DNA of 7,872 nucleotides from an uncultured Bacteroidota bacterium. GTDB lineage: Bacteria > Bacteroidota > Bacteroidia > Chitinophagales > Saprospiraceae. The stretch is taken from contig CALGAA010000242.1 of the NCBI GenBank assembly GCA_937952445.1, forward strand, positions 1 to 7,872. The letters run 5' to 3'. Both the position numbers and the translations under genes were made by a program. This document shows, in pieces, positions 1 to 7,082 of the stretch (position 1 is its first letter; each line of letters opens with the position of its first letter). The notes below the pieces were generated by a model, which saw only the letters and a program-made list of their open reading frames with translations, did not search any database and was not told the origin of the DNA.

Positions 1-469
1 AACCTGGCTGAAACAACGGCTTTCCACTCCCCAGGATGGCTGGAGCGATCCCGATTCGGTATTCGTCGAACAGATTTTCCCGAATTAGCGTGTCGGATAA
101 ATCGGCGCTGCCAAACACGTAAATGTCTTTGCCTTTCTCCGCTTTCAGTCGGGCGATTTCAGCCCCCACGTCGCCGGCAAGTATGGTAGAATGCGGCCAG
201 TCCGCTGTGGCCAGGGTGTTGGATGCCACCAGCTTGGGTAGCGAATTCATCAATCGGGCAATTTCACCTTCTTCTTGAGTCCAGTGCGCGGCCATGCCTT
301 CCCAGGTGACCCGGCCAAAAAGCAGGTAGTCCGCTCCATTCAGTTGTTCAAGGCTCCTCCGCTCCAGTTCAGGCCCCCATACCAATTCGTGAAACGGCAA
401 ATCCCAGCTTTGATCGCCCTCGAAATACCCGTCCAGGGTGATGATGTTCCACATGATTAGTTTCCGCAT
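1..469 (-). CDS. Dihydrofolate reductase / RibD C-terminal family protein (partial, C-terminus missing)
   Basis: The frame is open from an ATG at 469 to the left edge: 156 codons without a stop. It matches the RibD C-terminal/DHFR-like fold seen in small stand-alone NADPH-dependent reductases of the YyaP/YwjB type. Visible family signatures are a first strand with 'TLDGYFEG' (residues 11-18), 'LLFGRVTWEGMA' (49-60), 'LPKLVASNTL' (77-86), 'IYVFGSADL' (116-124, nucleotide-binding region) and 'IAPAILGSGKPLF' (141-153). These proteins usually run to about 175-190 residues, so only the last few tens are missing. No Shine-Dalgarno sequence precedes the ATG, which is common in Bacteroidota. The real substrate is unknown. 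Similarity to DHFR does not mean folate reduction, and no riboflavin deaminase domain is fused to the visible N-terminus. The family call is firm; the function is inferred only to oxidoreductase level. Confidence 0.88.
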   Translation of the reverse strand, partial: MRKLIMWNIITLDGYFEGDQSWDLPFHELVWGPELERRSLEQLNGADYLLFGRVTWEGMAAHWTQEEGEIARLMNSLPKLVASNTLATADWPHSTILAGDVGAEIARLKAEKGKDIYVFGSADLSDTLIRENLFDEYRIGIAPAILGSGKPLFQPG

Positions 470-1092
470 AGAGAGGTAGGTTTAGGTCGTCCTACATTTT
501 CATGGTCTAATATACTATATAACTTGAATAGCTACAAGTACACCAATTGTTAATTATGTTTTAGATGAGTAAGATTTAAATATCAACAAGGGATTATATA
601 ATTTGTAGCTTTTATTGTACAGAAATTGAGAATACAGCTAACATATCCCTATCTGCAACACACAGATAATCAATTATATGGATCGTGATTTTTCAGACAT
701 CGCACCTATTGTATGAGTCTGTACGGCACGGAAATTACTAATTATACTCACTTTCTACCTATGGTGAGTACCTACCGAAGGTGCGTATGTACGGCACTCT
801 CCGTAAATGTCCCGCTCATACGGGCCCGTTCTGGGGAGGGACAAAGCATGGGTAGAAATAAAGTAGAAACATCAAATAGCGTGCCGTAGGTACGCTGCAG
901 AACGTATAAAAAAGAGGTATTAACCAGAATTAGATTGTTAAAAAAAGATGTGTACCAAGGTTAGGGCCGACATCGGATACATTTTTCGATGAAGGTGTCC
1001 TGTTAGAAGGGTAAGCGCAGCACCTACCATTTCAGTCTGATAAGCCCTATAAGAACCCCATGCTTAAATAATCAGGCTGGATAGGCCGATAA
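470..1092. other. Long region without a convincing gene
   Basis: This 623-base stretch lies upstream of the leftward reductase and downstream of the leftward haem lipoprotein. The part from about 480 to 700 is very AT-rich and has no sustained reading frame; it presumably holds the reductase promoter, but I found no clean -33/-7 pair. The middle is the repeat-rich block annotated separately. From about 905 to 1092 there is only a small inverted pair (catcg 971-975 / cgatg 987-991) and no T-tract hairpin that would serve as a terminator for the haem lipoprotein gene ending at 1093. The one open frame, 713-889 on the plus strand (58 codons), is made of repeat sequence and reads as low-complexity, unrecognisable protein, so it is not called as a gene. 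Confidence 0.6.
717..894. repeat. Cluster of GTGCCGTAGGTACG-like direct and inverted repeats
   Basis: The word gtacggcac occurs at 721-729 and 789-797. Its reverse complement appears within gtgccgtaggtacg at 881-894. A related gtacctac (768-775) is the reverse complement of gtaggtac (886-893). Further inverted pairs nest in the same block: tttctacc 752-759 with ggtagaaa 851-858, tactcac 745-751 with gtgagta 764-770, and tgtccc 808-813 with gggaca 838-843, the last surrounding the palindrome cgggcccg 821-828. The block is visibly richer in G+C than the AT-rich DNA to its left. These facts are read directly. My interpretation is a degenerate, non-autonomous dispersed repeat (REP- or MITE-like). 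From memory, similar words recur between genes in Bacteroidota genomes, but I cannot verify that here. No transposase is nearby. Confidence 0.55.
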
Positions 1093-1653
1093 TCACTGCG
1101 TCAAATGAATTTTCCACATACCCCTCAGATCCCCCAATTTGTAGCCGATGGCTTTGTCGTTTGGATATTTTTGAGCGATAATTTCCCGGGTGCTTTCTGT
1201 GATATCATTATTCCCCCCATGGCAATTGAGGCAAGTGGGCATCGCTATGGATATCGGTTTGTAATAAAAGACCTCACCCTTGTCGTCTTGCTCTAATACG
1301 TGCATCTTTTCAGATTGAATCTTCTGCCAGGCTTTGCTATCCATGGGTGTTTGAATGACATTGTCGGGGTTTCGGTTTTTGTCACTCAACCGTTGGATAC
1401 CAACATCCAGGTGGCCTGCGATACTGTCGGTGAGCGGTATGGCCCGGGTATTGCAAAACTCCACCGCATAATCCGTTCCGCCTTTTTGGATCGCTGCGGC
1501 CACGTTTTTCATCAATACGGTTTGAGCTTCTGTAGCCATACTGTCCCCCAATATCAAGAATGACGCAATTTCTTCTTCGGATAGCTGTTTCGGCTCGTTG
1601 TGACAAGAAAAGAGCATGATTATTGTCCATAAAAAAACCAGTCCTTTTAACAT
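1093..1653 (-). CDS. Tll0287-like (DUF3365) haem c-binding lipoprotein
   Basis: I start this gene at the ATG at 1653 (186 aa) rather than the in-frame ATG at 1734. A Shine-Dalgarno sequence sits 5 bases upstream, the product then begins with a lipoprotein signal (MLKGLVFLWTIIMLFSC, lipid-modified Cys about residue 17), and a -7 promoter element overlaps the longer start. An ATG at 1680 also remains possible. The C-terminal half carries a c-type haem motif, CLNCH (141-145), followed by GG. An upstream 'VEFCN' Cys (about 67) sits where the Tll0287 structure, as I recall it, has an axial Cys ligand to haem. The ending 'AIGYKLGDLRGMWKI' is typical of the family. The likely role is a membrane-anchored periplasmic redox or small-ligand sensor, or an electron carrier, matured by the cytochrome c system. 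No kinase or cyclase domain is fused, so any signalling partner is unknown. It is transcribed alone as far as the window shows. Confidence 0.85.
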   Translation of the reverse strand: MLKGLVFLWTIIMLFSCHNEPKQLSEEEIASFLILGDSMATEAQTVLMKNVAAAIQKGGTDYAVEFCNTRAIPLTDSIAGHLDVGIQRLSDKNRNPDNVIQTPMDSKAWQKIQSEKMHVLEQDDKGEVFYYKPISIAMPTCLNCHGGNNDITESTREIIAQKYPNDKAIGYKLGDLRGMWKIHLTQ

Positions 1654-1658
1654 AAGTA

Positions 1659-1665
1659 TCCTTTT
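1659..1665 (-). promoter_or_regulatory. Ribosome binding site deciding the haem lipoprotein start
   Basis: On the minus strand an A-rich AAAAGGA stretch lies five bases upstream of the ATG at 1653. Shine-Dalgarno-like sequences are scarce elsewhere in this window, so it is useful support for the shorter lipoprotein start over the ATGs at 1680, 1725 and 1734. Confidence 0.5.
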
Positions 1666-1731
1666 TTGTTTTGTCAACATCCAATAAACATCTGCCCTGG
1701 GCTGTATTGACTTAAAGTTAACCATTTTTAC

Positions 1732-1739
1732 CAAACATA
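1732..1739 (-). promoter_or_regulatory. Bacteroidota-type -7 promoter element (TATGTTTG)
   Basis: The minus strand reads TATGTTTG, a perfect match to the TAnnTTTG -7 consensus used by the primary sigma factor of Bacteroidota. It lies about 80 bases upstream of the ATG at 1653 and would place the transcription start near 1725. That would leave the in-frame ATG at 1734 outside the transcript. I see no good TTG/TTTG box at the usual -33 spacing, so this is a half-match. Confidence 0.4.
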
Positions 1740-1789
1740 CCTAAAATTGAGATGACTGAATGTAAGGATAAGTGGGTGTCAGAAATGAG

Positions 1790-2014
1790 CTAAGCCAAAA
1801 AATGTCCGACATTGGCCCGTCCTACTGTCCCGGGATTCAAAAAAGGGTTTTGCTGCGTAGAAGGATGGATCTTGTAGGGTATGCGCTCTTTTACACGGGT
1901 CTGTAGGTACGTTCGGTTGATGCCCCATTCCAGAGAAGGGAGTGCCTGGCGGGAAATGTACTCCGCAGCATTTTCATTATCTGGCTGAGGGGGAAACCCT
2001 GGTACACCAGTCAC
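1790..2014 (-). pseudogene. Probable gene fragment, unrecognised product
   Basis: This frame is open from a stop at 2024-2026 to a TAG at 1790 and has only a GTG (2014) as a possible start. The 74-residue translation has balanced, protein-like composition: 'EYISRQALPSLEWGINRTY', then 'LQTRVKERIPYKIHPSTQQ', ending 'GRANVGHFLA'. The middle resembles a short helix-turn-helix-like DNA-binding segment, but I do not recognise a family. No Shine-Dalgarno sequence or promoter precedes it, and it lies in the 400-base gap between the Ca2+ ATPase and the haem lipoprotein gene. Locally the DNA is richer in G+C than true spacers in this window. The most likely reading is a remnant of a longer gene that lost its N-terminus. 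A small intact protein or a chance frame is also possible. Confidence 0.3.
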
Positions 2015-2053
2015 TCTATTTGGTCAGAAGCAATGTTTGAAAATAGATTTTCA

Positions 2054-4735
2054 TTATTTCTTTGACTTTCTTTTCATGGCTACCCGTTCGCCCAGTTTTA
2101 TCAGTTCATTGAGGAATAAGGGCACCAATCCAAGACCAATAACGATCAACCAACCTTGTTGGTCAAGCATTTGTAATTTAAACGCTTTTTGCATAAACGG
2201 GATGCCCATGACCAGCAATTGCAATGCGAATCCAACCACTATAGCACCCAGGAGGTACTTGTTGGTCCACAACCCGGTCTGAAAAATTGACTTAGTAGGG
2301 TGGCGGAAGGTGAGGGAATAAAGCAACTGGCAGGAAACAATGGTCATAAAAGCCATCGTTGTGGCATATTGATGTGCTTCCTCGGATATCTCGGAATCGA
2401 AGGGGCTCGCACCATGGGTGGAAAAACCGAGCCAAAACCCCAACAAGGTCAGTGCGCCAATGAGGAACCCACCGGTGATAATTCGACGAAGCGCCCCATG
2501 TGCAAAGAATCCTTCTTTTGGATGACGGGGAGATTGATTCATGACTCCGGGATCCCCGGGATCCATACCCAGAGCTACCGCAGGGAGAGTATCGGTGAGC
2601 AGGTTGATCCATAACAATTGGGTGGCATAAAGAGGAGCAGGTAAACCAAGACCAATGGCGGTGACCATGGTGATGACCTCACCTGAATTGCTGGCCAGCA
2701 GAAAAACCACCGATTTCTTGATGTTGTTGTAAATGTTTCGTCCTTGTTCGATGGCCGATATGATGGTGGCAAAATTGTCATCAGTCAGAATGATGTCAGC
2801 TGAATTTTTGGCCACCTCAGTTCCGGTAATGCCCATGGCCACACCGATATCAGCCGTCTGGAGCGAAGGGGCGTCATTGACACCGTCACCGGTCATCGAA
2901 ACAATATTGCCTTTATCTTTAAACGCTTTAACGATTTTCACCTTATGCTCAGGCGAAACCCGTGCGAATACTGTATAATTGCTAATGGTGGATCGGGCTT
3001 CCTCTCCGGGCATTTTATCGAGCTCTCCACCTGAAATCGCTTGATCAGGAGACGTTGCTATGCCGAGATCTTTGGCGATGGCAAATGCGGTAACCTTGTG
3101 ATCTCCGGTGATCATGACGGGAGTAACGCCGGCCTGCTTTGCACGTTGAATGGCTCCTTTTGCCTCTGCTCTGGGTGGATCGATCATTCCCACCACTCCG
3201 AGAAGAACCAGGTCTTTTTCCATTTCCGATTCTTCGATGACATGATCTACTGGTTTGTAGGCCACCGCCAGAGTTCGCAAGGCTTCGTCAGACATTCGGT
3301 TGGTGGCATCCCGAAACCTTTGGATGTCATCGTCTGAAATTTGAACGTCTTCCCCATTTTTCCTGATTTTCGTGCAGAGAGGATATAATGCACCCACCGC
3401 GCCTTTTACAAACACCCGCAGACGCCCTTCTTCATTTTCCAGGGTCGACATTAATTTTCGTTCCGATTCAAACGGAATTTCTTTTTCCCGGGCGTTGGTC
3501 CTGTTGATTTGATTCCGATCCAACCCGACCTGGTCACCAAAAACTAAAAAGGCAATTTCGGTGGGATCTCCCGTGGCTTCGCCGTCTTCATACGTGGCAT
3601 CTGAACACAATATAAGGGCTTTGGCCAGGGTTCGTGCTTCGTCGGATGCCTGTTCCGGATCCTCGGGCACTTCTGTATCTCCTTCCGCCATGGTGAAGTA
3701 TTTCACGACAGTCATCTTGTTTTGGGTCAATGTTCCGGTTTTATCCGTGCAGACCACGGATACCGACCCGAGGGTTTCTACTGCCGGCAACTGTTTTATG
3801 ATGGCGTTCCTTCGGGCCATGCGGGTCACCCCGATGGACAATACCACCGCCACGATCGCTGCCAGTCCTTCGGGAATGGATGCCACGGCGAGTGAAACAG
3901 AAATCAAAAACATATCCATCAAATCCCTTCCCTGGAGCCAGCCTACGCCAAACATAACCACACAGACCCCAATAGCGATGAGTCCAATTATTTTGCCCAA
4001 TTCATCCAATCGAATTTCGAGTGGGGTTTCATTCGAATCCTCCTGGTCAAGCATTCCCGCAATTTTTCCCACCTCGGTTTCCATGCCTGTGGCGACGACA
4101 ATGCCGATGCCCCGGCCATAGGTAATGAGTGTGCTTTTGTAAGCCATGTTGGTCCGGTCTCCTAAAGCAGGATCAGGTTCTTCTGGTACATCATCTGCTG
4201 ATTTTTCCACCGGTACCGATTCGCCGGTCAGGGAGGATTCTTCAATGCTGAGATTGACCGTTTCGATGAGACGTACGTCAGCAGTCACCTGGGCGCCGGC
4301 TTCGAGTATCAGGATATCACCCGGTACGACATTTTCTGAATCTATTTCTTTGGATTTACCGTTTCTCCTGACCAGGGCTTTCGGAGAGGTGAGTTGTGAG
4401 AGGGCCTCGATGGCATTCCCCGCTTTTACTTCCTGGAAAACTCCCAGGGTGGCATTGACCACAACCACGACAAATATCACGATCGAATCAATGTATTCAC
4501 CCATGAAAAAGGTCACGACAATTGCGGCGAGTAAAATGTAGATGAGCACATCCTGTAATTGTTCCAGGAACATTTTCCACACCGGTTTTTTCTTGCGTTC
4601 TTTGACCTTGTTGGGTCCGTACTTTTCCAACCTGCTTCGTGCTTCATCATCAGATAAACCCTTCTCCGGATCCGTGTCCAGGCTCTTTTTGATTTCGTCC
4701 GGGGATTGCGAAAACCACTTCGTTTGATGTTGCAT
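2054..4735 (-). CDS. P2-type calcium-transporting P-type ATPase
   Basis: I take the ATG at 4735 as start (893 aa); the frame also extends to a TTG at 4777, adding 14 residues not expected for the family. Domains in order: N-terminal cation-ATPase domain (WFSQSPDEI onward), TM1-2 (about 63-100), actuator with TGES (170-173), TM3-4 with IPEGL (287-291), phosphorylation motif DKTGTLT with acceptor Asp331, nucleotide-binding domain with TGDPTE (388-393) and KGA (444-446), TGD (543-545), hinge TGDGVND (615-621), then TM5-10. Calcium-site residues match SERCA: Glu289 in TM4, Asn683 and Glu686 in TM5, Asn711, Thr714 and Asp715 in TM6. The TM8 position equivalent to SERCA Glu908 is Gln803, as in PMCA-like pumps, suggesting one ion per ATP. 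Role: ATP-driven Ca2+ (possibly Mn2+) export across the inner membrane. A weak TACTTTTA -7-like element (4815-4822) lies upstream. Confidence 0.95.
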   Translation of the reverse strand: MQHQTKWFSQSPDEIKKSLDTDPEKGLSDDEARSRLEKYGPNKVKERKKKPVWKMFLEQLQDVLIYILLAAIVVTFFMGEYIDSIVIFVVVVVNATLGVFQEVKAGNAIEALSQLTSPKALVRRNGKSKEIDSENVVPGDILILEAGAQVTADVRLIETVNLSIEESSLTGESVPVEKSADDVPEEPDPALGDRTNMAYKSTLITYGRGIGIVVATGMETEVGKIAGMLDQEDSNETPLEIRLDELGKIIGLIAIGVCVVMFGVGWLQGRDLMDMFLISVSLAVASIPEGLAAIVAVVLSIGVTRMARRNAIIKQLPAVETLGSVSVVCTDKTGTLTQNKMTVVKYFTMAEGDTEVPEDPEQASDEARTLAKALILCSDATYEDGEATGDPTEIAFLVFGDQVGLDRNQINRTNAREKEIPFESERKLMSTLENEEGRLRVFVKGAVGALYPLCTKIRKNGEDVQISDDDIQRFRDATNRMSDEALRTLAVAYKPVDHVIEESEMEKDLVLLGVVGMIDPPRAEAKGAIQRAKQAGVTPVMITGDHKVTAFAIAKDLGIATSPDQAISGGELDKMPGEEARSTISNYTVFARVSPEHKVKIVKAFKDKGNIVSMTGDGVNDAPSLQTADIGVAMGITGTEVAKNSADIILTDDNFATIISAIEQGRNIYNNIKKSVVFLLASNSGEVITMVTAIGLGLPAPLYATQLLWINLLTDTLPAVALGMDPGDPGVMNQSPRHPKEGFFAHGALRRIITGGFLIGALTLLGFWLGFSTHGASPFDSEISEEAHQYATTMAFMTIVSCQLLYSLTFRHPTKSIFQTGLWTNKYLLGAIVVGFALQLLVMGIPFMQKAFKLQMLDQQGWLIVIGLGLVPLFLNELIKLGERVAMKRKSKK

Positions 4736-4906
4736 ATCGAGTTCACATTTTAGTTCGATGTGAAAGATTTTTATCAAAAGACCTTCTCATCCGATGGTGA
4801 AATGCTTCCAGGCCTAAAAGTATCTTACTTCAATTGAATCTGTTCCAGTCGTTAACCGGGACTCTTCAGGGGAGAGACCTCTGTCTCCTTTCAAAAACGG
4901 TTGAAT

Positions 4907-5374
4907 TTACCCTGATGTTTCGTTTTGATTTAGATGATATGAAAATTGTATGACGCGATCTTCTGAGGATGGATTGGTGGAACGATAAAATTCTATCGCG
5001 AATAAATCCACTTTATCCACCTGAACATAAAGTTCTTCAAACCCCTGTTTCCGGCAATAGGATTGCGTGAAATCGATGAGGCGGCTCCCGATGCCTTTCC
5101 GCTGGAATTGGGTTAATACCGCAAAATCATAAAGATATGCCAGCGGCTTTTCAGAAATGTATTGATCGAGAACATATAAGGTCAAACCTCCTACTACACG
5201 ACCTTCGATTTTGGCTACGATTGTGATAAAACCCTCCTGATTCAATAATTTAATCAAGTGGTCCGATGACGGTTTTTGACCAGATTCGGTTTCAAATACA
5301 TCCTCAAAGACCTCCATAAGCGCGTACAAATCACTTATCGAAGCGGGATCGAGGATGGATATATCTATCTTCAT
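4907..5374 (-). CDS. GNAT acetyltransferase, AAC(3)-I-like
   Basis: This 155-aa protein is a complete GNAT-fold acetyl-CoA-dependent N-acetyltransferase. The acetyl-CoA pyrophosphate-binding motif A is 'QFQRKGIGSRL' (89-99), preceded by the strand 'AYLYDFAVL' (79-87). Several stretches line up with my memory of the aminoglycoside 3-N-acetyltransferase I group: 'VVGGLTLYVLDQY' (60-72), 'YLYDFAV', 'LYVQVDKVD' (115-123) and 'IEFYRSTN' (127-134), matching the AAC(3)-Ia elements 'VVGALAAYVLPKF', 'YIYDLAV', 'IYVQADYGDD' and 'ALYTKLG'. The length is also the same. It is therefore a chromosomal relative of gentamicin acetyltransferases, but the natural substrate is unknown and resistance is not implied. 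It lies 76 bases downstream of the serine hydrolase and 171 upstream of the Ca2+ ATPase, all on one strand. No Shine-Dalgarno sequence is visible at the ATG. Confidence 0.88.
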   Translation of the reverse strand: MKIDISILDPASISDLYALMEVFEDVFETESGQKPSSDHLIKLLNQEGFITIVAKIEGRVVGGLTLYVLDQYISEKPLAYLYDFAVLTQFQRKGIGSRLIDFTQSYCRKQGFEELYVQVDKVDLFAIEFYRSTNPSSEDRVIQFSYHLNQNETSG

Positions 5375-5450
5375 CTAAAAGCGTACAAGTCAATCGTGAA
5401 TGTACAGAAAATTGCTGGAAGTTTGGGAATATCCTATTGTTAATGCCGGA

Positions 5451-6746
5451 TCAGTCATCAATTGCGGCAAAAACCATTTGGCGAAACTTCCAGCCTGTCT
5501 GATCTCCGGTGGGTCCGGAAGTTTGTTTGAAAATCAATCCAATTATTTGTTCCCCGGGGTCAGCAAAATATTGAGTGTTAAAATATCCGCCCCAATCGAA
5601 GGTGCCAAAACTTCCACGGCCCCCCATCGCTTCTCCCTTTTCATCGACCAGCCCAAAAGCCAAACCGTGGTCGCTTCCTCCGTCCCCACGGAGATCACCG
5701 ATTTGGTTTTGTAAAATAAATTGAACGGTGGTCCGACTCAATAAACGTTTACCGTTGTATTCACCGCCGTTGAGGTACATTTGAAGAAATTTGGCGTAAT
5801 CCAGGGTAGTACTTGTCAGTCCGGCACCGCCTGAGAAAAACTTTTTAGCACCTTTTATGGGATAATCCGGGTCGTAAAAGGTGTAGGGAAGCGGTTCCCA
5901 TTTTCCGTTCTCATCTTTCCGCTGAATGGTCACCAGTCGATCGTGTTTGTCCGCGGGGAGATAAAACCAGGTGTCATCCATTTCCAGAGGATCGAAAATA
6001 TGCTCCCGAAGAAATTCATCAAAGGGCATACCGGAAATGATTTCGATAAAATATCCCAGAACGTCGAGCCCTTCGCTGTAGGTGTATTTTGAACCTGGTT
6101 CATGGTGGAGGGGCAACCTGGCCAATCGCTTGACGCTTTCTTCAATGGTGATATCTTCTGTAGTGAACAGGTCCATTACACCGGCTTTGGCATACATTTT
6201 TCGGAACCTTTCATCTCCATCGATGACACCATACCCTATTCCTGAGGTATGGGTAAGCAAGTGTCGGATGGTGATTTGATTTTGTGCCGGAGTGGTGGTA
6301 AAAGAGGAATCTGCATCATTAAAAGTGTCCAACAATTGGGCTTCGCCAAATTCCGGAATGTATTTTGAAATGGGATCATCTAGCCGGAAAAGGCCCTTTT
6401 CCCAGAGCATCATTACAGCAGTGGAAGTAATGGCTTTGGTTTGCGAAGCGATTCGAAAGATTTCATCAGTCTTTAATTCTTCATTAGCCTGATTGTCGGA
6501 CATACCAAAGGCTTCGTGGTATACAATTTTTCCATTTCGGGCGATAAGAGCAACGGCACCAGGAATATGGCTGGATTCGATTTCTTCCCTGATCATTTGG
6601 CTGATTCGGTCCAATCTCTCTGAAGACATCCCATTGGCTTCAGGATTGCCCGGGGCGAGGGGAGGGGAATATTGGACTGAAGAAGTTTGTGAATAACCGG
6701 ATAGGACCAAACAGGTTAAAAAAAGGCTGAGTAGGTATTTCATCAT
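5451..6746 (-). CDS. Secreted SxxK serine hydrolase (class C beta-lactamase / family VIII esterase fold)
   Basis: The upstream part of the frame begins with TTG at 6779, but the ATG at 6746 (431 aa; a second ATG follows directly) opens a clean Sec signal peptide, MMKYLLSLFLTCLVLSGYSQ, so I start there. The mature protein is a PF00144-type hydrolase. The catalytic Ser101-x-x-Lys104 lies in 'IASQTKAIT', followed by 'LLTHTSGIGYG' (164-174). The second motif is Tyr223-Ser-Glu in 'KYTYSEGLDVLG' instead of YxN, and the C-terminal motif is Trp-Gly-Gly (385-387, in 'FDWGGYFN') instead of KTG. The YSx plus WGG combination is that of family VIII carboxylesterases such as EstB and related periplasmic hydrolases, so ester hydrolysis or peptide/D-amino acid chemistry is more likely than beta-lactam resistance. 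Export to periplasm or beyond is expected. It is divergent from the AraC-type regulator. Confidence 0.9.
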   Translation of the reverse strand: MMKYLLSLFLTCLVLSGYSQTSSVQYSPPLAPGNPEANGMSSERLDRISQMIREEIESSHIPGAVALIARNGKIVYHEAFGMSDNQANEELKTDEIFRIASQTKAITSTAVMMLWEKGLFRLDDPISKYIPEFGEAQLLDTFNDADSSFTTTPAQNQITIRHLLTHTSGIGYGVIDGDERFRKMYAKAGVMDLFTTEDITIEESVKRLARLPLHHEPGSKYTYSEGLDVLGYFIEIISGMPFDEFLREHIFDPLEMDDTWFYLPADKHDRLVTIQRKDENGKWEPLPYTFYDPDYPIKGAKKFFSGGAGLTSTTLDYAKFLQMYLNGGEYNGKRLLSRTTVQFILQNQIGDLRGDGGSDHGLAFGLVDEKGEAMGGRGSFGTFDWGGYFNTQYFADPGEQIIGLIFKQTSGPTGDQTGWKFRQMVFAAIDD

Positions 6747-6767
6747 GTACTGAATTTCGTTTGGCTT

Positions 6768-6775
6768 GAAAGATA
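6768..6775 (-). promoter_or_regulatory. Possible -7 element of the serine hydrolase gene
   Basis: The minus strand reads TATCTTTC, seven of eight consensus identities counting the two free positions of TAnnTTTG, 21 bases upstream of the ATG at 6746. This would give a short leader of about 15 bases. No convincing -33 box accompanies it, and in AT-rich DNA such matches arise by chance, so confidence is low. Confidence 0.25.
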
Positions 6776-6988
6776 GCAATTACGAGTGAAAATTCAGATA
6801 TCCAGGTCAATATTGAAACCGATCTCAACCAGGAGGCAAAGAAAATCGGTCCTGCTTACCCATTATAGACTATTCGGCGCCTCTAAATTTACATTAATTT
6901 GGAAATAAATGGTGAGTTTATCGTGGTACACCTTCAATTTTGATTTCCATGCACACCAGAAAGATGTTTAAATAAAAATTGTATATTA

Positions 6989-7072
6989 ATGATGATAATT
7001 AAATGTATGAAATATTGTTTATGGCCAATAATTTTAATTTTAGGTTATTTCTTATCTTGTGGGGGTAACTAG
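6989..7072 (+). CDS. Minimal lipoprotein-like peptide (27 aa, or 21 aa from the ATG at 7007)
   Basis: Three in-frame ATGs (6989, 6992, 7007) lead into a nearly perfect bacterial lipoprotein signal. A basic start (MKYC) is followed by a hydrophobic core 'LWPIILILGYF' and the lipobox 'FLSC' with Cys at residue 24, then only Gly-Gly-Asn before a TAG. If processed, the mature product would be a four-residue lipopeptide, CGGN. Either this is the surviving 5' end of a lipoprotein gene whose body is lost, or a genuine tiny lipopeptide or leader ORF in front of the AraC gene, whose ATG is 73 bases further on. The C-G-G continuation after the lipobox is common in Bacteroidota lipoproteins, which argues against a chance frame. 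No Shine-Dalgarno sequence precedes it. I do not assign a function. Confidence 0.35.
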   Translation: MMIIKCMKYCLWPIILILGYFLSCGGN

Positions 7073-7082
7073 AAATAGATGC

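Noticed and set aside
713..889. Plus-strand open frame of 58 codons (starting MSLYGTE) with ATG start
   Set aside because: It is composed entirely of the repeat block, ends inside gtgccgtag, has no ribosome binding site and no recognisable protein character.
2039..2052. AT-rich inverted repeat gaaaat-ag-attttc just past the ATPase stop codon
   Set aside because: The stem is weak, with a two-base spacer and no T-run beyond it; an intrinsic terminator cannot be claimed.
3561..4541. Long plus-strand frames at 3561-4121 and 4146-4541 opposite the ATPase
   Set aside because: They are Ser/Thr/Pro-rich antisense shadows of the highly conserved ATPase reading frame.
4735..4777. N-terminal extension of the Ca2+ ATPase from a TTG at 4777
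   Set aside because: The added 14 residues are not typical of the family, the codon is a rare start, and the ATG at 4735 fits the usual N-terminus. An AGAAGG-like stretch just upstream keeps it barely possible.
4874..4887. Small hairpin gagac-ctct-gtctc between the acetyltransferase and ATPase genes
   Set aside because: Only five base pairs and no T-tract on either strand, so it is not supported as a terminator.
6747..6779. Extension of the serine hydrolase from a TTG at 6779
   Set aside because: It would bury the signal peptide behind 11 extra residues and overlaps the candidate -7 element; the ATG at 6746 gives a normal Sec leader.
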